DNA of 58,986 nt from Desulfovermiculus sp041686195 (GCA_041686195.1 JAWLEI010000008.1:1-58986); one strand, 5' to 3'; shown: positions 1-9,581, numbered from the stretch's first letter. Numbers and translations are program-made. Notes: generated by a model not told the origin, from the sequence alone.

Positions 1-18
1 CAAGATTTTAACCATAAG

Positions 19-40
19 GTGGCCTGCCCTTGAGGGCAAG
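19..40. repeat. Short palindromic repeat, copy 1
   Basis: A 22-bp sequence built around a GCCCT/AGGGC inverted repeat. It recurs in inverted orientation at 35907-35928, between dxr and cdsA. Both copies lie outside genes. It is too short to be a mobile element and reads like a small REP-type palindrome. No function is assigned. Confidence 0.55.
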
Positions 41-121
41 GGCGGCCTACTGGTGAGTTGGCTTTTGCGTAGGGCGGGCTTGACCCCAAGCCCAGCCCTT
101 TTCATACTCTGTTTCATTCTT

Positions 122-339
122 GATCAAACTGGGCGGCTGCGGCCAGCGGCGGCGCTCGTATGAAACTAGATTTTGCTTTTTCCGTCACCCCGGCGTAGGC
201 CGGGGTCCAGCTCTTACATTTCAGTCTGGATTCCGGCTGGAGCCTGTGCTGGACCCCGATCCAGTACCGGAATGACGGAGGGGGTTACCCACCAGTTTCA
301 TCCTCGATCAAACTGGCGGCCGCGGCCAGCGGCGGCGCT
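122..339. repeat. Composite dispersed repeat, copy 1 (nested hairpins between direct repeats)
   Basis: The non-coding stretch 1-356 downstream of ftsZ is dominated by this element. Two nearly identical direct repeats of about 34 bp (122-156 and 306-339, sharing GATCAAACTGG and GCGGCCAGCGGCGGCGCT) flank about 150 bp. The inner part contains CCCCGGC/GCCGGGG and CCGGAAT-type inverted repeats. The inner part and one flank recur in inverted orientation at 22179-22388 with only small differences. It has no transposase and no plausible reading frame, so it is best seen as a non-autonomous palindromic repeat. No convincing terminator for ftsZ was found here. Confidence 0.75.
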
Positions 340-356
340 GAACACTGAACACACTC

Positions 357-1571
357 CTAATCCGCCTGCTTGCGGATAAAAGAAGGAATCTCGAATTCGT
401 CTTCGAACACAAACTCCTCCTCAGTCCCTGACTCACTTGAATATTCTCCCTTCTTTTGCTCCTTTTGTCCGCCGAGCCCTTTGCGCAGATAGGCCGGAAT
501 CTGACGGTCCTCATTGTTTTGGGCCGGAGCCGCCTGCCTTTGCCCTCCCCGGGCCTGATCCAGATTGGCCACCTTGTCTTTGGATCCAAAAGGCTGACTC
601 TGTTTGCTTTCCGCAGGCTGCTCAATGCCGGTGGCAATGACCGTGATCCGGAGTTCATCCCCGGCATCATTGTCAAAGACCGTACCAAAGTATATTTGGG
701 CATCATCCTGAGCCGACTCGGAAATAGTGCTCGCTGCTTCACTGACCTCATCTATGGTCAGATCCGGCCCGGAAGTGATGTTCATGAGCACCCCCTGGGC
801 CCCGTCAATGGATACATCCTCCAGCAAGGGGCTGGTGATGGCCTTGGTGGCCGCTTCCCGGGCCCGGCCTTCACCCTGGGCAATACCGGTTCCCATTAAG
901 GCCAGTCCCATTCCGGACATGACCGCTTTGACATCTGCAAAGTCCAGGTTGATCAGCCCCGGGACCATGATCAGATCGGAAATGCCTTTGACTGCGTAGT
1001 ATAAGACCTCGTCCGCTTTTTTGAGCATCTCCAGGAAAGAGGCCTTCTTAGAGGCCAAAGACAGAAGCCGGTCATTGGGAATGGTGATGATGCTGTCCAC
1101 CACTTCCTTTAAGTTGGTAATCCCTTTTTCGGCCTGATGCAGCCTCTTCTTGCCTTCAAAGAAAAAGGGTTTGGTCACCACCCCGACGGTCAGGGCCCCT
1201 GCGTCCCGGGCCACTTCGGCAATAACCGGTGCAGCCCCGGTCCCGGTGCCGCCGCCCATGCCGGCGGTGACAAAGACCATATCCGCCTCGCCAATCATCT
1301 CCCGAATGATATCCACGCTCTCCAGGGCCGCCTCCCGGCCAGTGCTTGGATTGGCCCCAGCTCCCAGCCCCTTGGTCAGGTTCTCGCCCAACTGCAGCTT
1401 GTATTCCGCCTGGGAGTGTTTCAAGGCCTGCACATCCGTATTGGCCACAATAAAGGATACCCCTTTCAGGGCAGAGGTAATCATGTTGTTGATTGCATTC
1501 CCTCCGCCGCCTCCTACGCCGACGACCTTGATCTTGGCATTGCCTTCGGGTTCTATTTCCATGTAATCCAT
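357..1571 (-). CDS. ftsZ: Cell division protein FtsZ
   Basis: Tubulin-like GTPase that polymerises at midcell into the Z-ring and recruits the divisome. The 404-residue product has the N-terminal glycine-rich nucleotide loop (VGVGGGGGNA, about residues 17-26), VANTDVQAL, and the tubulin signature GGGTGTG at about 106-112. A variable linker rich in Gln, Glu and Lys leads to a conserved C-terminal peptide, EIPSFIRKQAD, the usual FtsA/ZipA-binding tail. The reading frame is open further upstream. The ATG at 1571 is chosen because AAGGAGG lies 5 bases before it and the family N-terminus begins here. It is the last gene of the dcw cluster, separated from ftsA by about 100 bp. Confidence 0.98.
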   Translation of the reverse strand: MDYMEIEPEGNAKIKVVGVGGGGGNAINNMITSALKGVSFIVANTDVQALKHSQAEYKLQLGENLTKGLGAGANPSTGREAALESVDIIREMIGEADMVFVTAGMGGGTGTGAAPVIAEVARDAGALTVGVVTKPFFFEGKKRLHQAEKGITNLKEVVDSIITIPNDRLLSLASKKASFLEMLKKADEVLYYAVKGISDLIMVPGLINLDFADVKAVMSGMGLALMGTGIAQGEGRAREAATKAITSPLLEDVSIDGAQGVLMNITSGPDLTIDEVSEAASTISESAQDDAQIYFGTVFDNDAGDELRITVIATGIEQPAESKQSQPFGSKDKVANLDQARGGQRQAAPAQNNEDRQIPAYLRKGLGGQKEQKKGEYSSESGTEEEFVFEDEFEIPSFIRKQAD

Positions 1572-1671
1572 CACTCCCTCCTTATACTCTTGCAAGCATT
1601 CGGCCTGACTGCAGCCGTTTGTAACCTTGTGTTGTAAATCAGAAGCATTCAGGCTTCTGCCCCAATAGCCT

Positions 1672-2901
1672 CTAACTGATATCGGCAAACCATTTGCGCA
1701 TGCTGGCCAATATCCTGTTAAAAATTCCTTTCTCCCGGATCCCGAAGCGAAGATCCCCTTTGTGTTTCTCCGCCCCCCACTGCAAGAGCCCTACTGCAGT
1801 AGCATAGCTCGGGTTGGCTACAATGTCGGTCAGTCCACCCACCCCGCGCGGCACGCCCACCCTGGTGGGCAGATCAAAGACCTGTTCTCCCAAATCTTCT
1901 ATACCAGCTACCAGGGAGCTCCCTCCGGTGAGCACAACCCCGGCTCCGACCATGCTTTTGTATCCGGACCGAACGAGCTCCTGGTCCACAAGACCTAAGA
2001 TCTCCTCCACCCTTGGTTCGCAAATCTCAGCCAGGACCCGCTTGGAAATGGTTCTTGGCTCCCGGTCACCGACACTGGACACCTCAATAACTTCATTGCT
2101 CTGTACCTGGCTGGCCAGGGCACAGCTGTGGGCAATTTTGAGCTTTTCCGCACTCTTCATCGGGGTGCGCAGTCCAAAGGCAATATCATTGGTCAGATTC
2201 ATGCCCCCCAAAGGCAACACAGAAATATGCTTGATGGAGTCATTGCCAAACACGGAGAGATCAGTGGTGCCTCCGCCGATGTCCACCAGGGCCACTCCAA
2301 TCTCTTTTTCTTCCTCAGTGAGCACTGCCTTGGCCGAGGCCAGGGACTCGAGAACAATCCCGGAAACGTCCAATCCGGCCCGATGACAGGAACGTACAAT
2401 ATTCTGGGCACTTGATACTGCTCCGGTGACCATGTGCACCTTGGCCTCCAAGCGGACTCCAGCCATCCCCAAGGGATCCTCAATCCCCCGCTGATCATCC
2501 ACAATGTACTCCTGGGGCAGGATATGAATCAGTTCCCGGTCCAAGGGAATGGCCACCGCCTTGGCTGCATCCATGACCCGCTCAATGTCCCGGGAAGTTA
2601 CCTCACCCCCCTTGACCGCGATCACTCCGTGGCTGTTAAAGCCCATGATATGGCTCCCGGCAATGCCGGCAAACACGTTGCGTATTTCACATCCGGCCAG
2701 GAGCTCGGCTTCTTCCAGGGCCTTTTTGATGGACTGCACGGTCTGCTCAATGTTGACCACCACCCCTTTGCGCAAACCAGTGGATGGACTCATGCCGATA
2801 CCTACGATGTCCACTCCGTCCTGGGTGGCCTCACCTACGACGGCACATATCTTTGTCGTTCCAATGTCCAGGCCAACTACCAACTCAGCCTTGCCGCTCA
2901 T
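1672..2901 (-). CDS. ftsA: Cell division protein FtsA
   Basis: Actin-like ATPase that tethers FtsZ filaments to the inner face of the cytoplasmic membrane. The 409-residue product shows the actin-fold phosphate loops GLDIGTTK (residues 10-17) and DIGGGTTD, and the FtsA-specific 1C insertion region. It ends in an amphipathic, membrane-targeting segment (FNRILASMRKWFADI). The start overlaps the ftsQ stop by 4 bp, with AGGAG upstream. The ftsQ-ftsA-ftsZ order is the canonical one. Confidence 0.98.
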   Translation of the reverse strand: MSGKAELVVGLDIGTTKICAVVGEATQDGVDIVGIGMSPSTGLRKGVVVNIEQTVQSIKKALEEAELLAGCEIRNVFAGIAGSHIMGFNSHGVIAVKGGEVTSRDIERVMDAAKAVAIPLDRELIHILPQEYIVDDQRGIEDPLGMAGVRLEAKVHMVTGAVSSAQNIVRSCHRAGLDVSGIVLESLASAKAVLTEEEKEIGVALVDIGGGTTDLSVFGNDSIKHISVLPLGGMNLTNDIAFGLRTPMKSAEKLKIAHSCALASQVQSNEVIEVSSVGDREPRTISKRVLAEICEPRVEEILGLVDQELVRSGYKSMVGAGVVLTGGSSLVAGIEDLGEQVFDLPTRVGVPRGVGGLTDIVANPSYATAVGLLQWGAEKHKGDLRFGIREKGIFNRILASMRKWFADIS

Positions 2902-3692
2902 ACGATATTGCTCCTGTAGCCTACCCAGGCCGAACCTTTGAGGATGAGAATACGCTCTACCTGTTTTAATTCATCGCGCCGTTTCAAGTCATGCCAGATA
3001 GGGGCAAAATTGCCTATGTTCTGTTCAAGGCTCTCCCGGCCCAGGACCACCCTCAGGCTGTGATCACGCAATGCTATCTGCACCTGGTTATTGTTTTGAA
3101 ACCGAATCCAGGCCACATCCTGCAGGCCAAAGGGAAAATTGTTTTGGCTCCATCCTTTGTTCACGATGCTCAAATCCCGTTGATCCCGGCGCTGGCTGGG
3201 GTCGCAGACCAAAAGGGGCAAAGAAGTGAACGCCTCTGTGCTCACAGGAGCAATAAGCTCTCCGTGTTCGTCGGCATAAAAAATGCGCTCTCCCTGCTGA
3301 CGCCAGAAAAGCGGAGCTTTTTCTTCTATCTGAATGCGCAGGGTATGCGGAAAATGGCGCTGCACGGACACAGAGTCGATCCAGGGATGCTCGAGCAGGC
3401 TCTGACGCACCCTCCACAGGGAGAGATCCAGCAGATTGTGAAATCGGTCCAGTTCGGCCTGATTCACAACTTCTGATCTGGATATTCGCTGCATGCCCTG
3501 CACCTGCACCTGGTGCAGGGCCAAGACTGGGGTGGTGGTTACCCACCGGTATCCGGCCACCAGAGCCAGACTGGTCAGAAGCAGCAAGGCCAGGACCAGA
3601 AAGCTCCAGACCAGGGCGGCTAACGTTCTGGCCAGCAGACCTATATGCGGCCCGGAGCCGGTCTTTTCGCGGTATGTATTGTTTCTGGCCAT
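2898..3692 (-). CDS. ftsQ: Cell division protein FtsQ (DivIB)
   Basis: Bitopic divisome protein that links cytoplasmic FtsA/FtsZ to the periplasmic FtsB/FtsL and FtsW/FtsI complex. Residues about 1-22 are a basic cytoplasmic tail, followed by one membrane segment (about 24-50). A POTRA domain starts near VQVQGMQRISRSEVV, and a beta domain includes RIQIEEKAPLFW. At 264 residues it has the usual length. It lies 24 bp after murB and overlaps ftsA by 4 bp. Confidence 0.93.
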   Translation of the reverse strand: MARNNTYREKTGSGPHIGLLARTLAALVWSFLVLALLLLTSLALVAGYRWVTTTPVLALHQVQVQGMQRISRSEVVNQAELDRFHNLLDLSLWRVRQSLLEHPWIDSVSVQRHFPHTLRIQIEEKAPLFWRQQGERIFYADEHGELIAPVSTEAFTSLPLLVCDPSQRRDQRDLSIVNKGWSQNNFPFGLQDVAWIRFQNNNQVQIALRDHSLRVVLGRESLEQNIGNFAPIWHDLKRRDELKQVERILILKGSAWVGYRSNIV

Positions 3693-3716
3693 GTCTCAAG
3701 GCGTATCTCCGCAAGC

Positions 3717-4613
3717 TCAGGTCCAGTGCCCCTGCGGCCCAACGAGCTGGACCTCCAGTTCTAAGTCCACTCCATGCCGGGCCATGGCCTTCTTTTGCGC
3801 TTCATGAATCAGTTCCCAAGCCTGGGTAAAGGTTCCGTTTCCCCAGTTGATCAGGAAATTGGCGTGCAGATCAGAGAATCCCACTTCTCCGATCCGTTTG
3901 CCGCGCATGCCGATGCGATCCAAAAGAAGCCCGGCCGGTGCCTGCTCCGGATTTTTAAAAGTACATCCACAGGTCCTCTCTCCCACGGGTTGCGTCTGCC
4001 GTTTCCTCTCCAGATACCTCTGCATCCTGGTATTGACCTCTGTGGCCTTGCCGCGGCTGAAGACAAGCTCTACTTCCTGGATCATCCACTCCCCCTGCAG
4101 CTCATGGGGTCGAAAGGTTCGATAGGCACAATGGACATCTTCCCTATCCAGCCATATGAGCCCGGTTCCCGGACTCCAGCAGCGCACCCGGTACAAACAG
4201 TCCCCCATACACTGCCCAAACGATCCGGCATTCATTGCCACTGCCCCGCCCACATGGGCTGGAATTCCTGTGAGTCCCTCCAGACCGGACAATCCCTGCC
4301 TTTGCAGCCAGCGCAAGAGCCCGGGCAGGGGGAGTCCGGCCGGCACGCGGATCACCACCCGGTCCTGATCTTTGGCCCTGAGTTCAGGTCTGTGGACATT
4401 TTTCGGAACCACCAGACATAAAGGAAGATCCCCGTCTTGAACCAAAAGATTGCTTCCCCGGCCCAGGACCAGGGGAGACAAACCTTCCCGCTGCAAAAAG
4501 AGAGGCAATTCATCCCAGTCTCCGGGCTGTTCAATGCGCACTTCAGCCTGGGCCCGTCCGCCTATCTTCAGCCGGGTCCGGTCCCTCAGCCAGGGGCTGG
4601 ATACGATCTTCAT
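3717..4613 (-). CDS. murB: UDP-N-acetylenolpyruvoylglucosamine reductase MurB
   Basis: FAD-dependent cytoplasmic enzyme that reduces the enolpyruvyl group made by MurA to give UDP-MurNAc. The 298-residue product has the FAD-binding motifs GRGSNLLVQD and GIPAHVGGAVAMNAG, and a C-terminal ANFLINWGNGTFTQ segment as in type II MurB. In the CGCTFKNP motif (residues 215-222) Cys217 occupies the place of the usual proton-donating Ser (GSFFKNP in E. coli). ATG 4613 is chosen because it forms an ATGA overlap with the murC stop; the longer open frame upstream has no family similarity. The gene sits where many dcw clusters carry murB and/or ddl. Confidence 0.95.
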   Translation of the reverse strand: MKIVSSPWLRDRTRLKIGGRAQAEVRIEQPGDWDELPLFLQREGLSPLVLGRGSNLLVQDGDLPLCLVVPKNVHRPELRAKDQDRVVIRVPAGLPLPGLLRWLQRQGLSGLEGLTGIPAHVGGAVAMNAGSFGQCMGDCLYRVRCWSPGTGLIWLDREDVHCAYRTFRPHELQGEWMIQEVELVFSRGKATEVNTRMQRYLERKRQTQPVGERTCGCTFKNPEQAPAGLLLDRIGMRGKRIGEVGFSDLHANFLINWGNGTFTQAWELIHEAQKKAMARHGVDLELEVQLVGPQGHWT

Positions 4614-5983
4614 GAATCGCCCTGTTCGTTGATGAATTGTTCGCCCAATTGCCAGATATTTCCCGCCCCCAGGGTGAGCAGGATATCGCCGGTCTGCAGA
4701 ACATCCTGCAACAGCTCCAGGCAATGGGGCAGATCCGGACAAAATACGACTTCAGTATCACTGACCTGGCGAACGCCCTGGGCCAGACTGGCCCCGTTCA
4801 CCCCGGGTAAGGGATCTTCAGAGGCGGCATAAATCTCTGTGAGCACCAAGAGGTCAGCCCGGGAAAAGGCCCGGCAAAAATCACCGAACATGGCCCGGGT
4901 CCGGGTAAACCGATGGGGTTGAAAAACAACCACCAGCCTGGAATGCGGATACATATGCCTGATCGTGTCCAGGGTGGCCAAAATCTCCGTGGGGTGATGC
5001 CCGTAGTCGTCCACTACCAGCACTCCATCCCGCTCTCCCTTGCATTCAAGGCGCCTCCCCACCCCGGCAAAGGATTCCAGTCCCTTGATAATGACTTCTT
5101 TGGACAACCCGGCTTCCAAGGCCACACCAATCACTCCCAATGCGTTTTGCACATTGTGCCTTCCAGGCTGAGCCAGAGTCACTGTTCCCCATGGCTCTCC
5201 CTGCACCAATACCTGAAAACGGCTTTTCAGGCCGCACTCCTGGATCTGGGCATGGATATCGTTGTCCGGTCCCAGGCCGTAAGTGACCACCCGGCGCTTG
5301 ACCTGGGGCAGAAGCTGGCGCACGTTGGGATCATCTCCACAGACCACGTTTAAGCCATAAAAAGGTATGTAGTTCAAAAAACGTACAAAAGCCTCTTTTA
5401 TGGCTTGCAGGTCCGGATAGTAGTCCAGATGATCAGCGTCAATATTGGTCACTATGCTCATAATGGGCATAAGGCATAGAAAAGACCCGTCTGATTCGTC
5501 AGCTTCGGCTACCAGGTACTCACCCTGCCCCATGAGGGCGTGACTGCCATAGCGGTTCAGTCGTCCACCGATGATAACTGTGGGATCCAGACCCGCCTCC
5601 TTGAACACGGTGCCTAAAAGGGAGGTGGTGGTCGTCTTCCCATGGGTTCCGGCAACCGCGATACCTGTCTTCAAGCGCATCAGCTCTGCCAGCATCTCCG
5701 CTCTGGGGATGACCGGAATCCCTTTGTTCTTGGCCTCTATAACCTCTGGATTGTCCTCGCCCACTGCTGTGGACTTAACAACCACATCCGCCTCTTTCAA
5801 ATTGGCGGCCATGTGCCCCTTAGCTACCCAGGCTCCCATGGACTGCAGGCGTTTGACCGGCTCGTTCTCGGCCAGATCGGAACCACTGACCGTATAGCCC
5901 AAGTTCAGCAGCACTTCGGCGATTCCACTCATTCCCGCTCCGCCGATGCCGACCATATGAATATGCTGCACCCGTGTATTCAT
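4610..5983 (-). CDS. murC: UDP-N-acetylmuramate--L-alanine ligase MurC
   Basis: ATP-dependent ligase that adds L-Ala to UDP-MurNAc in the cytoplasm. The 457-residue product has a Rossmann-type N-terminus (VGIGGAGMSGIAE) and the Mur ligase P-loop GTHGKTTTTS near residue 110. A DADHLDYY segment and a C-terminal domain with DDYGHHPTE and FQPHRFTRT complete the MurC signature. The length is normal. It overlaps murG upstream and murB downstream by 4 bp each, implying translational coupling. Confidence 0.98.
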   Translation of the reverse strand: MNTRVQHIHMVGIGGAGMSGIAEVLLNLGYTVSGSDLAENEPVKRLQSMGAWVAKGHMAANLKEADVVVKSTAVGEDNPEVIEAKNKGIPVIPRAEMLAELMRLKTGIAVAGTHGKTTTTSLLGTVFKEAGLDPTVIIGGRLNRYGSHALMGQGEYLVAEADESDGSFLCLMPIMSIVTNIDADHLDYYPDLQAIKEAFVRFLNYIPFYGLNVVCGDDPNVRQLLPQVKRRVVTYGLGPDNDIHAQIQECGLKSRFQVLVQGEPWGTVTLAQPGRHNVQNALGVIGVALEAGLSKEVIIKGLESFAGVGRRLECKGERDGVLVVDDYGHHPTEILATLDTIRHMYPHSRLVVVFQPHRFTRTRAMFGDFCRAFSRADLLVLTEIYAASEDPLPGVNGASLAQGVRQVSDTEVVFCPDLPHCLELLQDVLQTGDILLTLGAGNIWQLGEQFINEQGDS

Positions 5984-7080
5984 GAACCAGTTTTTCCTTT
6001 TTTGGCAGCCAATTTTTCCAGTTCCAAAACAATGCTTCGCGTGGCCGCCGGCTGGCCCAGCCGCCTGGCCGCCCGGCCCATGGCCACCAGCTTTTCCGGC
6101 AAGGCCAAAAGATCAAGTATTATGTCCGCCAGATTGACCTCCGGGAGATAGCTCTGCTCTATGACCAGAGCCGCCCCTGCCTTTTCCAGGAGCTTGGCAT
6201 TATGCAATTGATGATGATGCACAGCATAAGGAAAAGGGATGAGCACACTCGGCCGGCCGATTACGGTCAGCTCAGCCACCGTAGATGCCCCGGCCCGGCT
6301 GACCACCAGGTCCGACCAGGCATAGGCCTCGGCCATGTTCTGAATAAAAGGCACCACTCTGGCCTGTCCGGGATCGTATCCCTGGTAGTGTTCACTCAAC
6401 TCCGCATAGTGTCTTTCTCCAGCCTGATGCAGGACCTGCACCCCCCGGGGCAGCAGTTGAGGCAGGGCCTTGACCATGGCCTGGTTAATGGCTTGAGCTC
6501 CCTGGCTGCCGCCCAAAACAAGCACCCGGTGCCCGATCTGATGGGTGTAGACCTTTTCCTTATCCCGCAGATGTATCAAGCTTGTGCGCACAGGGTTGCC
6601 GGTTACCCGGACCCGGTCAGGATCAAACCATTCCTGGTCATCCGGAAAAGAGAGAAAAATGCGCTGTACACGCTTGCTCAATACCCTGTTGGTCACTCCT
6701 GGATAGGCATTTTGCTCGTGAATCGCGGCTGGAATCCACTTCCAACTGGCCACAAGGACCGGAACAAATGAGGCGTAGCTTCCAAAGCCGACCACGACCT
6801 GAGGTCGAAACCGGCTGTATGTTCGCCAGCAGCGGACAAAGCTGCGAATCATCCACCAGGCCGATCCCAGGGAACGCAGCCCCCGCCCCAGCACCCCCCG
6901 GGCCGGCAAGCCGACAAAAGAAAGTCCTGCCTCTTGAGCCAGCCGTCCCTCTGGTCCCTGGTCCCCGCCCACAAACATCAGGTCGGCATGGGGAAAGGAC
7001 TCCTGAATTCTCTCGGCCACGGCCAAGGCGGGAAATATATGACCCCCTGTGCCCCCGGTGCTGAGTACAATCCGGTCCAT
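5980..7080 (-). CDS. murG: Lipid II synthase MurG (GlcNAc transferase)
   Basis: Membrane-associated GT28 glycosyltransferase that moves GlcNAc from UDP-GlcNAc to lipid I, forming lipid II on the cytoplasmic side. The 366-residue product shows the N-terminal G-loop STGGTGGHIFPALA (residues 7-20), the second G-loop GGSQGAQAIN, and the UDP-GlcNAc region SRAGASTVAELTVIGRPSVLIP. The gene lies 3 bp after ftsW and overlaps murC by 4 bp. Confidence 0.98.
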   Translation of the reverse strand: MDRIVLSTGGTGGHIFPALAVAERIQESFPHADLMFVGGDQGPEGRLAQEAGLSFVGLPARGVLGRGLRSLGSAWWMIRSFVRCWRTYSRFRPQVVVGFGSYASFVPVLVASWKWIPAAIHEQNAYPGVTNRVLSKRVQRIFLSFPDDQEWFDPDRVRVTGNPVRTSLIHLRDKEKVYTHQIGHRVLVLGGSQGAQAINQAMVKALPQLLPRGVQVLHQAGERHYAELSEHYQGYDPGQARVVPFIQNMAEAYAWSDLVVSRAGASTVAELTVIGRPSVLIPFPYAVHHHQLHNAKLLEKAGAALVIEQSYLPEVNLADIILDLLALPEKLVAMGRAARRLGQPAATRSIVLELEKLAAKKGKTGS

Positions 7081-7083
7081 GCC

Positions 7084-8199
7084 CTATCCCCTGCCCCGGC
7101 GTTCAATATTGACCAAAAGTCCGGTGCACAGGCAGGCAATAATCAAATTCGATCCCCCATAGCTGATAAATGGCATGGGCAGTCCTTTGGGCGGCACAGC
7201 CCCCATGACCACAGCCAGGTTGAGCAGTCCGCCGATAACAACAATCAGGCACAGCCCTAAAGCAGTAAACCGATCCTGCAGTCTTTCCTGGTTCAAAGCG
7301 ATGCTCAGTCCCCGGATCATAAACACACCCAGACAGACAAACAAAATCGAGAGCCCGGCAAAGCCCAGCTCTTCGCCTAAGACAGAGACGATAAAGTCTG
7401 TATGCCCTTCAGGCAGAAAAAAGAGTTTTTGCTTGCCGGCACCCAATCCCTGGCCCAACAAGCCGCCCAGGCCCAGTCCATAAAGGGACTGAACCACTTG
7501 ATACCCGGCATCGGCTGCATTCTGAAAGGGATCCAGAAAAACCACCCACCGCTGTAACCGGTAGGGGGAACTGACGATCATAAAGGCCCCGATCCCCAAA
7601 CAGAACAGGCCTGAAATCAAAAGGTACACCAGCCGGGTCCCCCCCACCAGGGTCATGGCCAAAAAAAGCATGGCCATAAAGACTGCCCCCCCAAAATCTG
7701 GCTGCATGAGAAGCATGCCGGCAATACATCCGGTAATGATCACCGGGGGGACAAAGCCCACACTGAATGTCTGCATCTTGTCCTGCTTATGACTGAGGAA
7801 GTAGCCCAGGTACAAAACAAGAGCTACTTTGGCCACCTCCAGAGGCTGTAAGGAAAAAAAGCCCAGGTCCAGCCATCTGCTGGCTCCTCCGGCCCGGACT
7901 CCAAAGGGGGTCAGCGTCAGGACGAGCAGGGCCAGAGAAAACAGGAGCCACAAATATACACCCCGATAGACAAGGCGCATGGGAATCCTGGCTGCCGCCC
8001 ACATCACAAACAGGCCCACTGCAGCATAGACAGACTGGCGGAGAAAGAAGCGGTCACTGTCAGTAAACAGGCGCTTAGCCATAACCCCGCTGGAGCTGTA
8101 GACCATGACCAGGCCCAGACCGATAAGGATCAGGGCCGCCCCTATCAGCCACCAATCGGCCATATCCCGGATATTTTCTTCTTCCCTGGCCACACCCAC
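7084..8199 (-). CDS. ftsW: Septal peptidoglycan polymerase FtsW (SEDS family)
   Basis: Polytopic SEDS glycosyltransferase that polymerises lipid II at the septum with FtsI. The 371-residue protein has about ten membrane segments. It carries the conserved LQPLEVAKVALV region, the PEGHTDFI...GEELG loop and the SYGGSNL signature near the C-terminus. The annotated start is GTG 8199, right after AAGGAG; a second GTG at 8193 gives better spacing and is an alternative. It lies 5 bp after murD. Confidence 0.95.
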   Translation of the reverse strand: MGVAREEENIRDMADWWLIGAALILIGLGLVMVYSSSGVMAKRLFTDSDRFFLRQSVYAAVGLFVMWAAARIPMRLVYRGVYLWLLFSLALLVLTLTPFGVRAGGASRWLDLGFFSLQPLEVAKVALVLYLGYFLSHKQDKMQTFSVGFVPPVIITGCIAGMLLMQPDFGGAVFMAMLFLAMTLVGGTRLVYLLISGLFCLGIGAFMIVSSPYRLQRWVVFLDPFQNAADAGYQVVQSLYGLGLGGLLGQGLGAGKQKLFFLPEGHTDFIVSVLGEELGFAGLSILFVCLGVFMIRGLSIALNQERLQDRFTALGLCLIVVIGGLLNLAVVMGAVPPKGLPMPFISYGGSNLIIACLCTGLLVNIERRGRG

Positions 8200-8204
8200 G
8201 CTCC

Positions 8205-9551
8205 TTACTCCCTGTTATCCAAGCCCTCCACGGCCCGAATAAATGAATCTCCCCGATCTGCGTAATTGGCGAACAGATCAAAACTGGAAGTGGCCGGAGA
8301 TAAAAGAACCACGTCTCCCGGAGCAGCCAGGTCAGCCGCATGGGTTACGGCCTGGGCCAGATCCGGTCTCCAATCAACAGGCACAATACCTTCCCAGGCC
8401 CGCATAAAAACGTCTCTGCTTTCGCCAAAAAGGGTCACAGAGCGCACCCGTTGCTGGATCAGCTCTCTTACTGCCTGCAAATCTCCCCCTTTATATCGCC
8501 CTCCGGCCAGAAGATGAATGGGCCGGTCAAAGCTGTGCAGGGCTGCCTGTAAGGCGTGAACAGTGGTTGCCTTGGAATCGTTGACATAGAGCACCCCGTT
8601 TTTTTCTCCCACCCTTTGCAGACGATGCGGGTGCGGGGTGTAGCTGGACATGGCTTCCCTGGCCTTGTGCTCTGAGATCCCCCACTGGGCGCAGGCCAAA
8701 TACGCGGCCTCCATGTTCGAACGATTGTGGACACCCGGCAGCTGCGGAGCGGTGAATCCATGCTCCTGATCAAATACCGTGACCTGGGCCCTGGTTACGT
8801 CTGTATCCCGCACCTTGGACCACAAGCTGGCATGGATCAAGGCAGTGTCCTCTGCGCTCTGGTTGCGAAACAATGAACATTTGGCCTGCCAGTACTCCTG
8901 TACATCGCGGTGATGATCGAGATGATTGTCGGAAAAGTTCAGCCACGCTGCTACCCTGGGCCGCAAAGAGTACGTATGCTGGAGCTGAAAGCTGCTCACT
9001 TCCAAAACCAGGACTTCTTTCTTCTGCCCCGAGAGTACATACTCCGAGAGCGGGGTTCCGATATTTCCGCCCTCAAAACACTCATGACCGGAGCTTTTGA
9101 AAATATGGGCCATAAGGCTCACAGTGGTCGTCTTGCCGTTGGTCCCAGTCAGGGCAATAATCGGCTCCTGGACCCGGTCCAAGGCCAGTTCCAGTTCTGA
9201 TATGACCGGAATCGAATCTGACCGAGGCAGGAAGGGGGCAATCTTGTGCACCGGGATGCCTGGGCTGAGAATGAGCAGCTCGGTATCTGCAAAATCCTCT
9301 GCCCTATGGGCTCCGGTTCTGATCCCTATCCCCTGGGCCTTTATCTGCGAGCGTTCGGCTTCAGACACAGCCCGGGGATCGGCATCCACCAGGCGCACAA
9401 CCCCGCCCTCCCGGGAGGCCAGGGCTGCAGCGGCCCGGCCGGATCTACCGGCCCCGACCACAGTCACCCTGCGGCCCCTGAGGTCTCGTATCTGCCCTTT
9501 GCCAGGGGCATTGGCCTCAAATACAGAATTCCTCAATCCCAAAATCCTCAA
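8205..9551 (-). CDS. murD: UDP-N-acetylmuramoylalanine--D-glutamate ligase MurD
   Basis: ATP-dependent ligase that adds D-Glu to UDP-MurNAc-L-Ala. It has an N-terminal nucleotide fold VTVVGAGRSGRAA, P-loop GTNGKTTTVS, a LNFSDNHLDHH segment, and a C-terminal domain with NDSKATTVHA and LLAGGRYKGGD. No ATG precedes the conserved N-terminus. Candidate starts are TTG 9551 (given) and TTG 9536, the latter preceded by GAGG. The 164-bp gap to mraY holds a copy of the two-hairpin repeat, unlike the tight junctions elsewhere in the cluster. The enzyme assignment is firm; the start is not. Confidence 0.95.
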   Translation of the reverse strand: MRILGLRNSVFEANAPGKGQIRDLRGRRVTVVGAGRSGRAAAALASREGGVVRLVDADPRAVSEAERSQIKAQGIGIRTGAHRAEDFADTELLILSPGIPVHKIAPFLPRSDSIPVISELELALDRVQEPIIALTGTNGKTTTVSLMAHIFKSSGHECFEGGNIGTPLSEYVLSGQKKEVLVLEVSSFQLQHTYSLRPRVAAWLNFSDNHLDHHRDVQEYWQAKCSLFRNQSAEDTALIHASLWSKVRDTDVTRAQVTVFDQEHGFTAPQLPGVHNRSNMEAAYLACAQWGISEHKAREAMSSYTPHPHRLQRVGEKNGVLYVNDSKATTVHALQAALHSFDRPIHLLAGGRYKGGDLQAVRELIQQRVRSVTLFGESRDVFMRAWEGIVPVDWRPDLAQAVTHAADLAAPGDVVLLSPATSSFDLFANYADRGDSFIRAVEGLDNRE

Positions 9552-9581
9552 TTTCTGGTAACGGGCTGAAATTATTTCCCA

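Noticed and set aside
122..339. Composite repeat as an insertion sequence
   Set aside because: There is no transposase frame and no clear target-site duplication; it is better described as a palindromic non-autonomous repeat.
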